From the NCBI GenBank assembly GCA_030538155.1, contig JAUNUN010000017.1, positions 1 through 52,474 of the forward strand: a stretch of DNA of 52,474 nucleotides. Direction: 5' to 3'. The translations under genes and the position numbers were made by a program. The notes beneath the pieces were generated by a model, which saw nothing but the letters and a program-made list of their open reading frames with translations, searched no databases and was not told the DNA's origin. Positions 7,450 to 16,960 of this stretch are shown piece by piece. The stretch comes from a bacterium. Its GTDB lineage: Bacteria > Desulfobacterota > Desulfobulbia > Desulfobulbales > Desulfobulbaceae. Numbering within the stretch: the stretch's first letter is position 1; every line of letters starts with the position of its first letter.

Positions 7450-9567
7450 TCAGTTGCCGGTGCCGTTTTTCTGGGCGGAGCGGGCAAAGGTCATGCCGGC
7501 ATCCACCACCACCGGATCAAGCCCCTGCTCGCCCACAATGAGCGGGTTGATGTCCAGTTCGACTATCTGCGGAAAATCGGTGGTGAGCTGGCTGATGCGC
7601 TGCAGGGCCACGGCAATGGCGGCAATATCCACCTGCTTGGTGCCGCGTTTGCCTTCCAGAAGCTCGTAGGAACGGGTGGATTTGAGCATCTGCACTGCCT
7701 CGCCCTCGGTGATCGGGGCCAGGTGAAAGGTGACATCCTTCATCACCTCCACAAAGATACCGCCCAAACCGAACATGAGCATGGGGCCGAACTGCGGATC
7801 GCGGGTCATGCCGATGATCACCTCCAGGCCCTTTTCCGCCATCTTCTCCACATAAACACCTTCGATGAGTGCATCGGGCGCAAGCTTGCGCAACCTGAGC
7901 ATCATCAGATCAAAGGCATCGGCCACTTCTTCGCTGGAGCCGATATTGAGGCGCACCCCGCCTAGGTCGGTTTTATGCACTATGTGCGGAGAAACGATTT
8001 TCATGGCCACTGGAAAGCCGATGAACTGAGCTATTTCAATGGCCTCTTCAGGACTGCCGGTAAGCCGACCAGGCATGGTGCGAAAACCGTAGGATTTCAG
8101 GATATTTTTAGAACGCACCTCATCGAGCCGATCATACCCGCTGCGCTGGCGGTGGGTAATGATGCGCTCCACCCGGCGGCGGTTGACCGGAAAGCGCACC
8201 ACATGCCGCGCCGGTCGCCGCCGCCAGACCCCGTATTCATGCATGGCCTTGAGCGCATCCACCGCGCGTTCCGGTGTGGGATAAAAGGGCAACCCGGCCT
8301 CGGCCAGTTCGGCCCTGGCAGGCATACCCTCGCGACTGCCGAGAAAGGAGGCCAAAACCGGGGTTTCTCCATCCAGATTGGCGGCAATGGCGCGCACGGT
8401 TTCGGCTGGTTCATTGATGTACTGCGGGGCCAGTACCACCAGCACGGCGTCGATTTCCGCATGCTGCACCGCAGCCTTGAGTGCATCCACATACTGCTGC
8501 GGCGAGGCTGCCGCAGAAACATCGGTGGGGTTATTGATATAGGCCCCGGCCGGTAAAATACGGCTCAACTCCTGGTGCAGGTTCTCGGGTAATCGGGCCA
8601 CCACCATTTCGGCCTTTTCCACGGCATCTGCGGCCAAGGTGCCGGTGCCGCCCGAGTTCGATAGAATAAAGACCCGGTCTCCCTTGGGAGCGGGCTGCAG
8701 GCTCAGGGCAGTGGCATAGTCAAATAGGGCCTCAAAGGAGTCGGCCCGGCAGATGCCCGCTCGTTTGAAAGCAGCGCCGTAGGCGGTGTCCTGACCGGTA
8801 GCCACACCGGTGTGGTGCGAGGCCGCCTTGGCTCCGGCCGCAGTGATGCCGGCCTTGAGAATGACCACCGGCTTCTGCTTGCTCGCCTCCTCAGCCGCCT
8901 TGACGAACTGGTCGCCATCGGCAATGTCTTCAAGATAGCCGGTAATGACCTTGCTGGCCGGATCATGGGCCAGATAGGAGAGGATATCCACCTCGGTAAT
9001 GTCTGCCTTGTTGCCGATGGACACCGAAATGCTCACCCCCAGCCTGCGGGAATCGGCCGCATCCATCATGGCCGTACAGAGCGCGCCGGACTGGGAAAGA
9101 ACCGCGAGCTGGCCTGCCTGCGGCATGCGCTTGGAAAAGGAGGCATTCAGGTGCAAGCGGGTGTTGATCAGGCCCAGGCAGTTGGGGCCCAAAAGCCGCA
9201 CCCCGCCCTTGGCGCAGAGCGCCACCAGTTGCTCCTCCAGCTGCGCGCCCTTGGCGCCGTGCTCTTTGAAACCGGAGGCCACTACCACCACTGCGCCTAC
9301 CTTCTTGGCAATGGCATCCTGCACAGCGGTAAGCACTTTTTCAGCAGGCACGGTGATCATGGCCAGGTCAACGGCATGGGGATAGTCGGCCAGGCGCTGA
9401 TAGGCCTTGAGGCCAAGCAATTCGCCGCCCTCGGGGTGGATGGGCACGATCGGCCCACTAAAGCCTGCCTCAAGCAGATTACACACCGTGGTGTGGCCCA
9501 CCTTGCCCGGCACCTTGGAAGCGCCGATCACGGCAACCGATTGTGGGGTAAACAGTTTTTCCAGCAT
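7450..9567 (-). CDS. Acetate--CoA ligase (ADP-forming), alpha-beta fusion
   Basis: A 705-residue single-chain ADP-forming acyl-CoA synthetase that converts acetyl-CoA, ADP and phosphate to acetate, CoA and ATP. The N-terminal CoA-binding domain starts LFTPQSVAVIGAS and is followed by the CoA-ligase domains with LLGPNCLGLIN. The phospho-histidine motif is ASHHTG (His252 directly before TG). The C-terminal ATP-grasp domain (about residues 480-695) contains KIVSPHIVHKTDLGGV, where a second histidine relays phosphate in this family, and ends ELDINPLIV. GAGG five bases before the ATG supports the start. It sits between the CBS-ACT gene (42-base gap) and the CoA-transferase/GNAT gene (32-base gap). 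The role in acetate formation with substrate-level ATP synthesis is inferred from family. Confidence 0.94.
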   Translation of the reverse strand: MLEKLFTPQSVAVIGASKVPGKVGHTTVCNLLEAGFSGPIVPIHPEGGELLGLKAYQRLADYPHAVDLAMITVPAEKVLTAVQDAIAKKVGAVVVVASGFKEHGAKGAQLEEQLVALCAKGGVRLLGPNCLGLINTRLHLNASFSKRMPQAGQLAVLSQSGALCTAMMDAADSRRLGVSISVSIGNKADITEVDILSYLAHDPASKVITGYLEDIADGDQFVKAAEEASKQKPVVILKAGITAAGAKAASHHTGVATGQDTAYGAAFKRAGICRADSFEALFDYATALSLQPAPKGDRVFILSNSGGTGTLAADAVEKAEMVVARLPENLHQELSRILPAGAYINNPTDVSAAASPQQYVDALKAAVQHAEIDAVLVVLAPQYINEPAETVRAIAANLDGETPVLASFLGSREGMPARAELAEAGLPFYPTPERAVDALKAMHEYGVWRRRPARHVVRFPVNRRRVERIITHRQRSGYDRLDEVRSKNILKSYGFRTMPGRLTGSPEEAIEIAQFIGFPVAMKIVSPHIVHKTDLGGVRLNIGSSEEVADAFDLMMLRLRKLAPDALIEGVYVEKMAEKGLEVIIGMTRDPQFGPMLMFGLGGIFVEVMKDVTFHLAPITEGEAVQMLKSTRSYELLEGKRGTKQVDIAAIAVALQRISQLTTDFPQIVELDINPLIVGEQGLDPVVVDAGMTFARSAQKNGTGN

Positions 9568-9609
9568 AGAAACCTCGCCCTTTCTGGCACAACGCGGATC
9601 AAGCCTGCA

Positions 9610-10266
9610 TCACCGGGTAGCGTAAGGAACATGAATTTCATATCCGGCCGCCTCGATCGCCTTCTGCACTGACCGGATATTATACGTATTAACACGAAGA
9701 TAGATCATGGCCTTAGTGCGTCTTGTGGCTGCCTTGCGCAGGAGCCGGGTAAAGTGCACCTTTTTTTCTTCCATCACATGGATGATCTTGCTGATGATGT
9801 CCGGATCACCGTCATCCACAATAGAGATCAGAGCTGCGCCCCGCTCACCCACGCCAAAGAGGTTCTTGTAGGCCTTGAGCAGATCGCCGATGGTGAAGAT
9901 GCCGATCACCCGCCGTTCTTCGTCCAGAACCGGCAAGGAGCCAATGGCATTGGCCTCAAACAGAAAGAGAGCATCGTCCAAAGTGGCCATTGGAGAAAGG
10001 GTACGGCAGTTGGTGGTCATGATCTCGGCGAGCTTGGTCTGCATGATCTTGTGTTCCACCATCTCGCGCTGGCTGCTGCGGGCAATGCTGGAGGGCTGGG
10101 CCGAGCGCAGATCACGGTCGGAAACCATACCGGCAAGCACCCCCTCGTCATCCACCAGAGGCAAATGGCGGAACGAGGAACACGCCAAGAGCTCAATGGC
10201 CTCGGCCACCGTCTGATTCGGGTGCATGGTGGTGGGGGTGGGAGTCATATGGTAATGGATGAACAT
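9610..10266 (-). CDS. CBS-pair protein with C-terminal ACT-like domain (AcuB-like)
   Basis: A 218-residue protein with two CBS motifs: residues about 5-65 (TVAEAIELL, HLPLVDDEGVLAGMVSDRDL) and about 78-140 (TLDDALFLF, SLPVLDEERRVIGIFTIGDLL). These are followed by an ACT-like segment (about 145-218: LISIVDDGDPDIISKIIHVMEEKKVHF). CBS pairs bind adenine nucleotides and act as energy sensors. This arrangement is the one seen in Bacillus AcuB, encoded with an acetyltransferase and a deacetylase. The ATG at 10266 is chosen over the upstream one because GGAGG lies five bases before it. Gaps of 45 and 42 bases to its neighbours imply one operon. Confidence 0.88.
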   Translation of the reverse strand: MFIHYHMTPTPTTMHPNQTVAEAIELLACSSFRHLPLVDDEGVLAGMVSDRDLRSAQPSSIARSSQREMVEHKIMQTKLAEIMTTNCRTLSPMATLDDALFLFEANAIGSLPVLDEERRVIGIFTIGDLLKAYKNLFGVGERGAALISIVDDGDPDIISKIIHVMEEKKVHFTRLLRKAATRRTKAMIYLRVNTYNIRSVQKAIEAAGYEIHVPYATR

Positions 10267-10311
10267 ATCGCCTCCGATACTCGACAGTCTATGCGCCAAA
10301 GGGGCGCAGGC

Positions 10312-11277
10312 TCAATCCTGGTGTAAAAGTCCGGCAATGTAGGCAGCAGCACTCTCTCCCAGACACGGCAGATGGTAGCCGCCCTCCAGGATGGAAAGCA
10401 CCCGGCCGTCGCAGAAATCACGACCCAACTCGACGATGAAACGACCCAGTTCGGTGTAGAGTTCGGTCGTGTAGGCCAGACCCGACATTTCATCCTCCAC
10501 GTGGGCGTCAAACCCCGCGCCGACGACCAGGGCCTCGGGCCGCATCTCTTCAAAAAAGGCACGGATTTTCGGCAGGAGCCGCCGAACCTCTTCGTCACCC
10601 GCACCGGGCGGCAGCGGCAGATTGAGAATCGTGCCCTTGCCCGGCCCGAGCCCGCGCTCCTCATCCCAACCCGTGCCGGGATAGCTGAAACTGGGATGCT
10701 CGTGCAGGGAAACGTAGGCGCTGTCCGGCTCGGATTCGAGGGCACTCTGGATGCCGTTGCCGTGGTGGGCGTCAAAGTCAAAGACCGCCACCCTGCTGCG
10801 GCCATATGTGTTTTGCCAGTAGCGGGCGGCAATGACGCAGTTATTGAAAAAACAGAAACCAAGGGGCTGATTGGCCTCGGCATGGTGGCCCGGCGGCCTG
10901 GTCAGGCAAAAGACCGGCCCTTCGGCCTGGCCCTGTTCGATCAGGTCGATGCCGCTTAAACCGGCCCCTGCCGACAAAGTGGCGATTTCGTAGGATTCGT
11001 AACAGACCTGGTTATCGGTATGGTCGACATAGGTGCGGCCGGAGAGGACCGCTTCTTCAAAGCGGAAGAGCCAGGCCTCATCGTGGCAGGCTAAAAGTTC
11101 AGCACGGCTCGCAGGCCGGGGGGGGAAAACCTTGATGTTCTGGGCAAAGGAACTGGCTGCAAAGGCCTCCTGAATGACCTGCAGCCGTTCAGGAATTTCC
11201 GGATGTTCGCCGCCGCCGGTGTCGTGGCGGCTATAGGCTGGATCGGTAATGAGGATAAGCGAAGAACCGCGGGGCAT
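10312..11277 (-). CDS. Histone deacetylase-family (AcuC-like) zinc deacetylase
   Basis: A 321-residue class I/II-type deacetylase domain. Key residues are visible: the general-base His pair in RPPGHHAE (His131-132), zinc ligands Asp169 and His171 in FDFDAHHGNG, Asp257 in GAGFDAH, and the catalytic Tyr301 in EGGYH. All are intact, so it should be active, on acetyl-lysine proteins or small acetylated amines. The ATG at 11277 is preferred because GGAGG precedes it; the longer reading has no ribosome site. It is the first gene of the HDAC, CBS-ACT, ADP-forming synthetase, CoA-transferase/GNAT series. In Bacillus a deacetylase of this family (AcuC) opposes AcuA acetylation of acetyl-CoA synthetase; the analogous job here is inference from context. 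Confidence 0.93.
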   Translation of the reverse strand: MPRGSSLILITDPAYSRHDTGGGEHPEIPERLQVIQEAFAASSFAQNIKVFPPRPASRAELLACHDEAWLFRFEEAVLSGRTYVDHTDNQVCYESYEIATLSAGAGLSGIDLIEQGQAEGPVFCLTRPPGHHAEANQPLGFCFFNNCVIAARYWQNTYGRSRVAVFDFDAHHGNGIQSALESEPDSAYVSLHEHPSFSYPGTGWDEERGLGPGKGTILNLPLPPGAGDEEVRRLLPKIRAFFEEMRPEALVVGAGFDAHVEDEMSGLAYTTELYTELGRFIVELGRDFCDGRVLSILEGGYHLPCLGESAAAYIAGLLHQD

Positions 11278-11413
11278 AATGGGCCTCCACAGTGGACGGG
11301 ATAGCGGCCACAAAAAATAGGGATTGGCCGATGCTGCCTGAACATGTAATATTCCAGCTAAAATTGCTGCTCAGCCGCAGGATGAAGCAGGGGGCGATCA
11401 GAGCAGAAAAACA

Positions 11414-11611
11414 CTACTTTTTTCTTAAGGTAGTCACCTGCTCGCCGTTAATGCCCCAGTTATCCGTGGCAATCTCATCGATGACTACCACGGTGGTGGC
11501 TGGATTTTTCTTCAGTACCCGCTGCAGCAGATCCGTCACTCCAGCTATCAGTTCAGCCTTTTGCGAGGCAGTCACGCCTTCATCGGTGATCCTGATGTTC
11601 ACATACGGCAT
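11414..11611 (-). CDS. 4-oxalocrotonate tautomerase-family small protein
   Basis: A 65-residue protein starting Met-Pro (MPYVNIRI). Pro2 is the catalytic base of the tautomerase superfamily after methionine removal. The rest fits the family: a central helix (SQKAELIAGVTDLLQRVL), a strand (TTVVVIDEI) and DNWGINGE near the C-terminus. The start is chosen from the required Pro2 and the GGAGG six bases upstream. The substrate is unknown. It lies 96 bases after nuoN and 136 bases before the deacetylase gene, same strand. Confidence 0.88.
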   Translation of the reverse strand: MPYVNIRITDEGVTASQKAELIAGVTDLLQRVLKKNPATTVVVIDEIATDNWGINGEQVTTLRKK

Positions 11612-11707
11612 GAAACCCTCCAAAGCGTACTGCTGCTGTGCCGGTTTGTGCCTGGTGTCTGCCCTGTTCTTCGCCGCATCTCCCCGGTCTGCGCAGCTTA
11701 ACCGGGC

Positions 11708-13174
11708 TTAGGGCAGCATTGCTCTTTGCGCCCAGTCAAAGAGCACTCCCGGCGTGATGCCGAGAAAGAGCGTTCCTGCCACGGCAATACCCAGCGCCAC
11801 CATGATACCGGCAGTCGGGGCAATGATGGCCGGCTGTTCCTCAGGGCTGCTCATGTACATGAGGCGGATAATGCGTAGGTAGAAGAAGGCGGAAACTGCG
11901 CTCAACAGTACGGCCGCAATAACAGCGCCGGTGTAGCCGGCGGCCAGGGCCGACTGAAAGAGATAGAACTTGCCTGTAAAGCCGCCGGTGGGCGGAATGC
12001 CGGTCAGAGAAAACATGAAGATGAGCATGCACAGCGCCAGAAGCGGATTTCTAGCGGCCATGCCCTTGCAACAGTCAATGGACTCCCGCGCCTCTTGCCC
12101 CTGGGAGAAGATGATCAGGATGGCAAAGGCTCCCATGTTCATGAACAGATAGATGAAGAGATAGCTCATGGCCGCAGCCATGCCGCTTGCCGTACCAGCA
12201 GCGATGCCCAAAAGGGCATAACCGGCATGGGCAATGGCCGAATAGGCAAGCATGCGCTTCAAGCTGCTCTGCACCAGGGCCACAATATTACCGACAGCCA
12301 TGGTCAGCACCGCCAAAAGCACCAGAACCGGGCCCCAGTTGGCCTGCAGATCCGGAAAGATCTCCAGCATGATACGCCCGAAAATCGCAAAACCCGCAGC
12401 CTTGGGTCCGACACTCATGAAAGCGGTGAGCACGGAAGGCGCACCGTCGTAGACATCCGGTGTCCACATGTGGAAGGGCACAACCGCCACCTTAAAGCAC
12501 AGGCCTGCCACCATCAGGGCCAGGGCTGCCACCAGGGCCGGATTAGCGGCCAGGCCATGGTTCTTGATGTATGCGCCGATGGCGGGCAGATTGCTGCTGC
12601 CGGTAAGGCCGAAAACAAGCGACATGCCGAAAAGGAGCAGGGCTGAGGCAAAAACCCCCATAAGGAAATACTTGGCAGCCGCCTCGCTGGTGCGCTTCTC
12701 CTTCTTGTGCATGCCGGTGAGCACGTAGATGGGCAGAGCCATCAGTTCCAGACCGAGGTAGATGGTTATCAGGTCAACGGAGGCGACCATAACCATCATG
12801 CCGACGGCAGAAAAAACCAAGAGGCTGTAGAATTCACCCTGGTGTGACTGCACCAGGCTGGTGTAGCTTTCGCGCATCAAGGCGGCCAGGATCACACTGC
12901 CAAGGCAGAGTGTGCTGAAAAAGGTGGCATAGGTATCGTTAACGAGCATGAAGCTCGTATCGGGCGGAACAGACATGGCCCCATTCATCAGCAGCACAGC
13001 CGATACGCCGAGCACGGTCATCCAGGGCAGCATCTGCCGCTGACGTGGGGCAAAAAGATCAAGCAGCACCAGGGCAACGCCAATGGCAAGCAGGATCAAC
13101 TCCGGTAAGACCGGGGTGATCATGCTCCAGTTAAAGGCGGCGGGATTCAGCACAAGCAGCCGTTCATTCATCAC
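11708..13174 (-). CDS. nuoN: NADH-quinone oxidoreductase subunit N
   Basis: A 488-residue, about 14-helix antiporter-like subunit of the complex I membrane arm. It shows the family core with YFLMGVFASALLLFG, FKVAVVPFHMWTPDVYDGAP (a hallmark of NuoN) and ALVQSSLKRMLAYSAIAHAGY. It takes part in proton pumping next to NuoK and NuoJ. It is the last nuo gene, 22 bases after nuoM, which matches the usual nuo gene order. I saw no clear terminator behind it. Confidence 0.96.
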   Translation of the reverse strand: MMNERLLVLNPAAFNWSMITPVLPELILLAIGVALVLLDLFAPRQRQMLPWMTVLGVSAVLLMNGAMSVPPDTSFMLVNDTYATFFSTLCLGSVILAALMRESYTSLVQSHQGEFYSLLVFSAVGMMVMVASVDLITIYLGLELMALPIYVLTGMHKKEKRTSEAAAKYFLMGVFASALLLFGMSLVFGLTGSSNLPAIGAYIKNHGLAANPALVAALALMVAGLCFKVAVVPFHMWTPDVYDGAPSVLTAFMSVGPKAAGFAIFGRIMLEIFPDLQANWGPVLVLLAVLTMAVGNIVALVQSSLKRMLAYSAIAHAGYALLGIAAGTASGMAAAMSYLFIYLFMNMGAFAILIIFSQGQEARESIDCCKGMAARNPLLALCMLIFMFSLTGIPPTGGFTGKFYLFQSALAAGYTGAVIAAVLLSAVSAFFYLRIIRLMYMSSPEEQPAIIAPTAGIMVALGIAVAGTLFLGITPGVLFDWAQRAMLP

Positions 13175-13196
13175 AGTATCAGGTCCTATCCGATAT

Positions 13197-14699
13197 TCAG
13201 GGGATGGGCATCAGGGAGGTGGTTCCGGCGGCAGCTAAGCCGGCCGCGCCATGCACCTGCTCCACCAAGTGGCCTACGGAAACCCGGAGAAAATCGAGCA
13301 GAGCATCCGGGTAGATACCGATCCAGAAAATAAGCAGCACCAGCGGGGCCAACGTTACAATCTCACGCGTGTTGAGCGGGCTGAGGCTCTGCACCTTTTC
13401 GCCCACCGCATTGAAGAAGATGCGCTGATAGAGCCAGAGCATGTACCAGGCCCCCAAAATCAAACCGGTGGCGGCAATGACCGCATAAACCGGCTGCGAG
13501 CGGAATGCACCCAAGAGGATGAGCCACTCGCCGATAAAGCCATTGGTGCCGGGCAGACCGACCGCCGCCAGGGTAAAGACCATGAAAAAGCCGGCAAAGA
13601 CCGGCATGGTCGTGGCCAGACCGCCGTAGGCGGCAATCTCCCTGGTATGGGTGCGCTCGTAAACGATACCGATGGCCAGAAAAAGCGCGCCGGTCACCAG
13701 ACCGTGATTGATCATCTGCAGGATACTGCCTTCAAGCCCCTGTTGGTTGAGGGCAAAAAGACCCAGGGTAACAAAACCCATGTGGCTGACCGAACTGTAG
13801 GCAATCAGACGCTTCAGGTCGGTCTGGGCAAGGCAGATGAGCGCGCCGTAAACAATGGCAATCACCGACAGCACCAGCATGGGGGTGAGCATGGCCATGG
13901 TGGCCTGGGGTAGAATCGGCAAGGAAAAACGGAGGAAGCCATAAGCTCCCATCTTGATCAGTACACCCGCCAGGATGACGGACCCTGCCGTGGGCGCTTC
14001 GGTATGGGCGTCGGGCAGCCAGGTGTGCACCGGCCACATCGGCACCTTGACCGCAAAGGCGGCAAAGAAGAGCCAGAACACCAAGAGTTGCAGCTTGAAG
14101 GGATAGGCCTGCCCTGCCAGGGCTAGGACGTCGAAGGTGCGGCCGCCTGCCAGGTAGAGCAGGATAATGCCGACCAGCATGAGCAGACTGCCGCCCAGAG
14201 TGTAGAGAAAAAACTTGATGGTGGCATAGAGGCGATTCGGCCCGCCCCAAACCCCGATGATGAGGAACATGGGGATGAGCATGGCCTCCCAGAAGACATA
14301 GAAGAGGAAGAAATCGAGCGCACAGAAAACGCCCATCATGGCCCCTTCCAGAACCAAGAGGGAAATATAGAATTCCTTGGCCTTGTCCTGAATGCTTTCC
14401 CAGGAAACCAGCACACAGAGCACGGTGATCAGAGCTGTGAGCAGAATAAAGAGCACACTGATGCCGTCTATGCCCAGGGCATAGTTGATATTGAGGGCAG
14501 TGATCCAGTCGTGCTGCTCCCTGAACTGCATCAGGTGGGTGCCCTTGTCAAAGAGGAAAAAGATAGGCAGGGTGAAAACCAGCTCAAAGAGGCTGACCAC
14601 CAGGGCAACAAGACGCACGGTCTCGATTTTCCGCTCCACAAACAAGAGGGAAATGCCGCCGAGCACCGGAAAGAAGATGAGAACACTGAGCAGAGGCAT
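13197..14699 (-). CDS. nuoM: NADH-quinone oxidoreductase subunit M
   Basis: A 500-residue, 14-helix antiporter-like proton-pumping subunit. Diagnostic segments are NINYALGIDGISVLFILLT, DFFLFYVFWEAMLIPMFLIIG (the conserved lysine/glutamate helix region), KVPMWPVHTWLPDAHTEAPT and KRLIAYSSVSHMGFV. Length is normal. It lies 33 bases after nuoL and 22 before nuoN. The start is by family alignment; the ribosome site is weak. Confidence 0.97.
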   Translation of the reverse strand: MPLLSVLIFFPVLGGISLLFVERKIETVRLVALVVSLFELVFTLPIFFLFDKGTHLMQFREQHDWITALNINYALGIDGISVLFILLTALITVLCVLVSWESIQDKAKEFYISLLVLEGAMMGVFCALDFFLFYVFWEAMLIPMFLIIGVWGGPNRLYATIKFFLYTLGGSLLMLVGIILLYLAGGRTFDVLALAGQAYPFKLQLLVFWLFFAAFAVKVPMWPVHTWLPDAHTEAPTAGSVILAGVLIKMGAYGFLRFSLPILPQATMAMLTPMLVLSVIAIVYGALICLAQTDLKRLIAYSSVSHMGFVTLGLFALNQQGLEGSILQMINHGLVTGALFLAIGIVYERTHTREIAAYGGLATTMPVFAGFFMVFTLAAVGLPGTNGFIGEWLILLGAFRSQPVYAVIAATGLILGAWYMLWLYQRIFFNAVGEKVQSLSPLNTREIVTLAPLVLLIFWIGIYPDALLDFLRVSVGHLVEQVHGAAGLAAAGTTSLMPIP

Positions 14700-14732
14700 G
14701 GGTACCTGTTCAACCTTTAGTGAGACTATTGC

Positions 14733-16655
14733 TTAGTATCTGGTCAGCAGCAGGACAAGCAGCACCAGAACCCCGCCGCCCATCCACGCCAGATAGTGCG
14801 AAACCACACCATCCTGCAGGAGACGCAGTTTCTGGGCAAAGGCGCCGATCAGACGCGGCAGGCCGTTGACCACGCCCTCGATGCCGCGCATATCCACCAC
14901 CCGCAGCAAAACACGCCGGCTGAACCACAGGGAGGGTTTAACAATGACTTGCTGATAGAGTTCATCCACATAGTATTTGTTGAGCAGAACCCGGTATGCG
15001 CCGGCAAAGCGGGTGGAGATGCGTGGAGCCATCTCCGGCCGTTTACGGTACATAAAAAAGGCCAGGGCGATACCGGCTACGCCGACAACAACCGAGGTGA
15101 TCATCAAGGCAAGCTCAGTATTATGGGAAAGATGCACTTCGGGATGACCCAGCACCGGCTCCAGAAAATGGGCCCAGTGGTTGGAGCCGCCCAGTCCTGC
15201 CGGAATACCGAACCAACCGGAAGCTACCGCGCCTACGGCAAGGATCATCAAGGGCGCGGTGACCACCAGGGGCGACTCATGCACATGTTTTCTCTGCTCT
15301 TCGCTGCCGCGGAATTCCCCGTGGAAAACGAGAAAAAGCAGGCGGAAGGAGTAGAAGGCGGTAAGAAAAGCCACCAAGAGGCCGATCCAGAAGGCAAACT
15401 GACCGGTGAAATTTCCCGAGTTGAAGGCCATCAACAGGATTTCATCCTTGCTGAAAAAGCCGGCAAAGGGCGGTATGCCTGAAATGGAAAGCGAGGCCAG
15501 AAAGAAGGTCCAGTAGGTGATGGGCATGTATTTTTTCAATCCGCCCATGGAGCGCAGATCCTGCTCGTGGTGCATGCCCAGAATGACGGAGCCGCAGCCG
15601 AGAAAGAGCAGGGCCTTGAAAAAGGCATGGGTGAAGAGGTGGAAAATACCGGCCGCATAGGCACCCACACCGCAGGCGATGAACATATAGGCCAACTGGC
15701 TGACCGTGGAGTAGGCCACCACCCGTTTGATGTCGGTTTGCACCAGGGCGATGGTGGCGGCAAAGAGCGCGGTAATGGCCCCCAGTACGGTGATGAAACC
15801 AAGGGCAAAGGGCGAAAGCGCAAAGAGCGCATTGCAGCGGGCCACCAGAAAGACGCCGGCGGTGACCATGGTGGCGGCATGGATAAGCGCGCTCACCGGG
15901 GTCGGCCCTTCCATGGCGTCCGGCAGCCAGACATGCAGGGGAATCTGGGCTGATTTGCCGATAGCACCGCAGAAGAGCAGCATGGCGATCAGGGTGGGCA
16001 GGAGCAGCTCCATGCCCAGGATGTTGATGTGCTGGCCGCCTATGCTGTGAGCCTGACCGAAAACCTCGCCGTAGTGGAGGCTGCCGAACTGAGTAAAGAT
16101 GAGCAGCAGGCCGAGAAGAAAGCCGAAATCGCCGAACCGGTTGACAATGAAGGCCTTTTTACCGGCATCGCCGGCCGACTTCTTGCTGAAGTAAAAACCG
16201 ATAAGCAGATATGATGACAACCCAACCGCTTCCCAGCCGAAGAAGAGCTGCAGAAAGTTGTTGCCCATCACCAGCATAAGCATGGAAAAGGTAAACAGGC
16301 TCAGGTAGGCAAAGAAGCGGTAGTACCCACCCTCGCCTTTCATATAACCCACGGAGTAGATGTGCACCAGCGAGCTGACACTGGTCACCACCAGGAGCAT
16401 GACCGCTGTGAGCTGATCCACCAGAAAGCCCACCGAGACCTTGAAGTCGCCGGAACTGATCCAGGTGTAGACATCCTGGTCGACAATCTCGCCCGATTGC
16501 ACCCGAAAAAAGGCCAACACCGAGCAGCAGAAAGAGATCAGCACCGTGATAATGGGCAGCCAGTGCGCCCTGGTTCCCATCTGCTTGCCAAAGAGCAGGG
16601 TCAGCACAAAGGCTGCCAGGGGCAAGAAAGGAATGGCGTAGAGCGTAATCGGCAT
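14733..16655 (-). CDS. nuoL: NADH-quinone oxidoreductase subunit L
   Basis: A 640-residue distal antiporter-like subunit of complex I with the extra C-terminal helices and long lateral helix expected of NuoL. Hallmarks are SVGFLVDQLTAVMLLVVTSVS, FFGWEAVGLSSYLLIGFYF, KSAQIPLHVWLPDAMEGPTP and DIKRVVAYSTVSQLAYM. The C-terminal region (about residues 510-640) carries the lateral-helix and anchor sequence. It begins two bases after the stop of nuoK. Slightly longer than the E. coli protein but within family range. Confidence 0.97.
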   Translation of the reverse strand: MPITLYAIPFLPLAAFVLTLLFGKQMGTRAHWLPIITVLISFCCSVLAFFRVQSGEIVDQDVYTWISSGDFKVSVGFLVDQLTAVMLLVVTSVSSLVHIYSVGYMKGEGGYYRFFAYLSLFTFSMLMLVMGNNFLQLFFGWEAVGLSSYLLIGFYFSKKSAGDAGKKAFIVNRFGDFGFLLGLLLIFTQFGSLHYGEVFGQAHSIGGQHINILGMELLLPTLIAMLLFCGAIGKSAQIPLHVWLPDAMEGPTPVSALIHAATMVTAGVFLVARCNALFALSPFALGFITVLGAITALFAATIALVQTDIKRVVAYSTVSQLAYMFIACGVGAYAAGIFHLFTHAFFKALLFLGCGSVILGMHHEQDLRSMGGLKKYMPITYWTFFLASLSISGIPPFAGFFSKDEILLMAFNSGNFTGQFAFWIGLLVAFLTAFYSFRLLFLVFHGEFRGSEEQRKHVHESPLVVTAPLMILAVGAVASGWFGIPAGLGGSNHWAHFLEPVLGHPEVHLSHNTELALMITSVVVGVAGIALAFFMYRKRPEMAPRISTRFAGAYRVLLNKYYVDELYQQVIVKPSLWFSRRVLLRVVDMRGIEGVVNGLPRLIGAFAQKLRLLQDGVVSHYLAWMGGGVLVLLVLLLTRY

Positions 16656-16657
16656 GA

Positions 16658-16960
16658 CTAACCTTTCAGATCGGTGAAGGAATCCGTATGAACGCTACGG
16701 CGGTGCTGGTAGAGGGCAATGGCGATACCCAGGCCGATGGCGGCCTCGGCCGCAGCCACGGTGATGATGAAAAAGGTAAAGGCCTGACCCCGCAACGAAT
16801 CCAGATAATGACTCATGGCCACCAGGTTCAGATTCACCGCATTGAGCATCAGCTCTGCGGAGAGCAGCATCATGATGAAGCTGCGGCGGGTGAGAAAGCC
16901 GCACACACCAATGCAGAACAGCGCACAGGCAAGGCCGATATACCAGTGCAGAGGAATCAT
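16658..16960 (-). CDS. nuoK: NADH-quinone oxidoreductase subunit K
   Basis: A 100-residue, three-helix membrane subunit homologous to MrpC. The conserved LLSAELMLNAVNLNLVA segment contains the membrane glutamate of the proton channel, and a second glutamate lies in AAAEAAIGLGIAIALY. Length is exactly typical. The ATG overlaps the nuoJ stop by four bases (ATGA), so the two are translationally coupled. Confidence 0.97.
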   Translation of the reverse strand: MIPLHWYIGLACALFCIGVCGFLTRRSFIMMLLSAELMLNAVNLNLVAMSHYLDSLRGQAFTFFIITVAAAEAAIGLGIAIALYQHRRSVHTDSFTDLKG

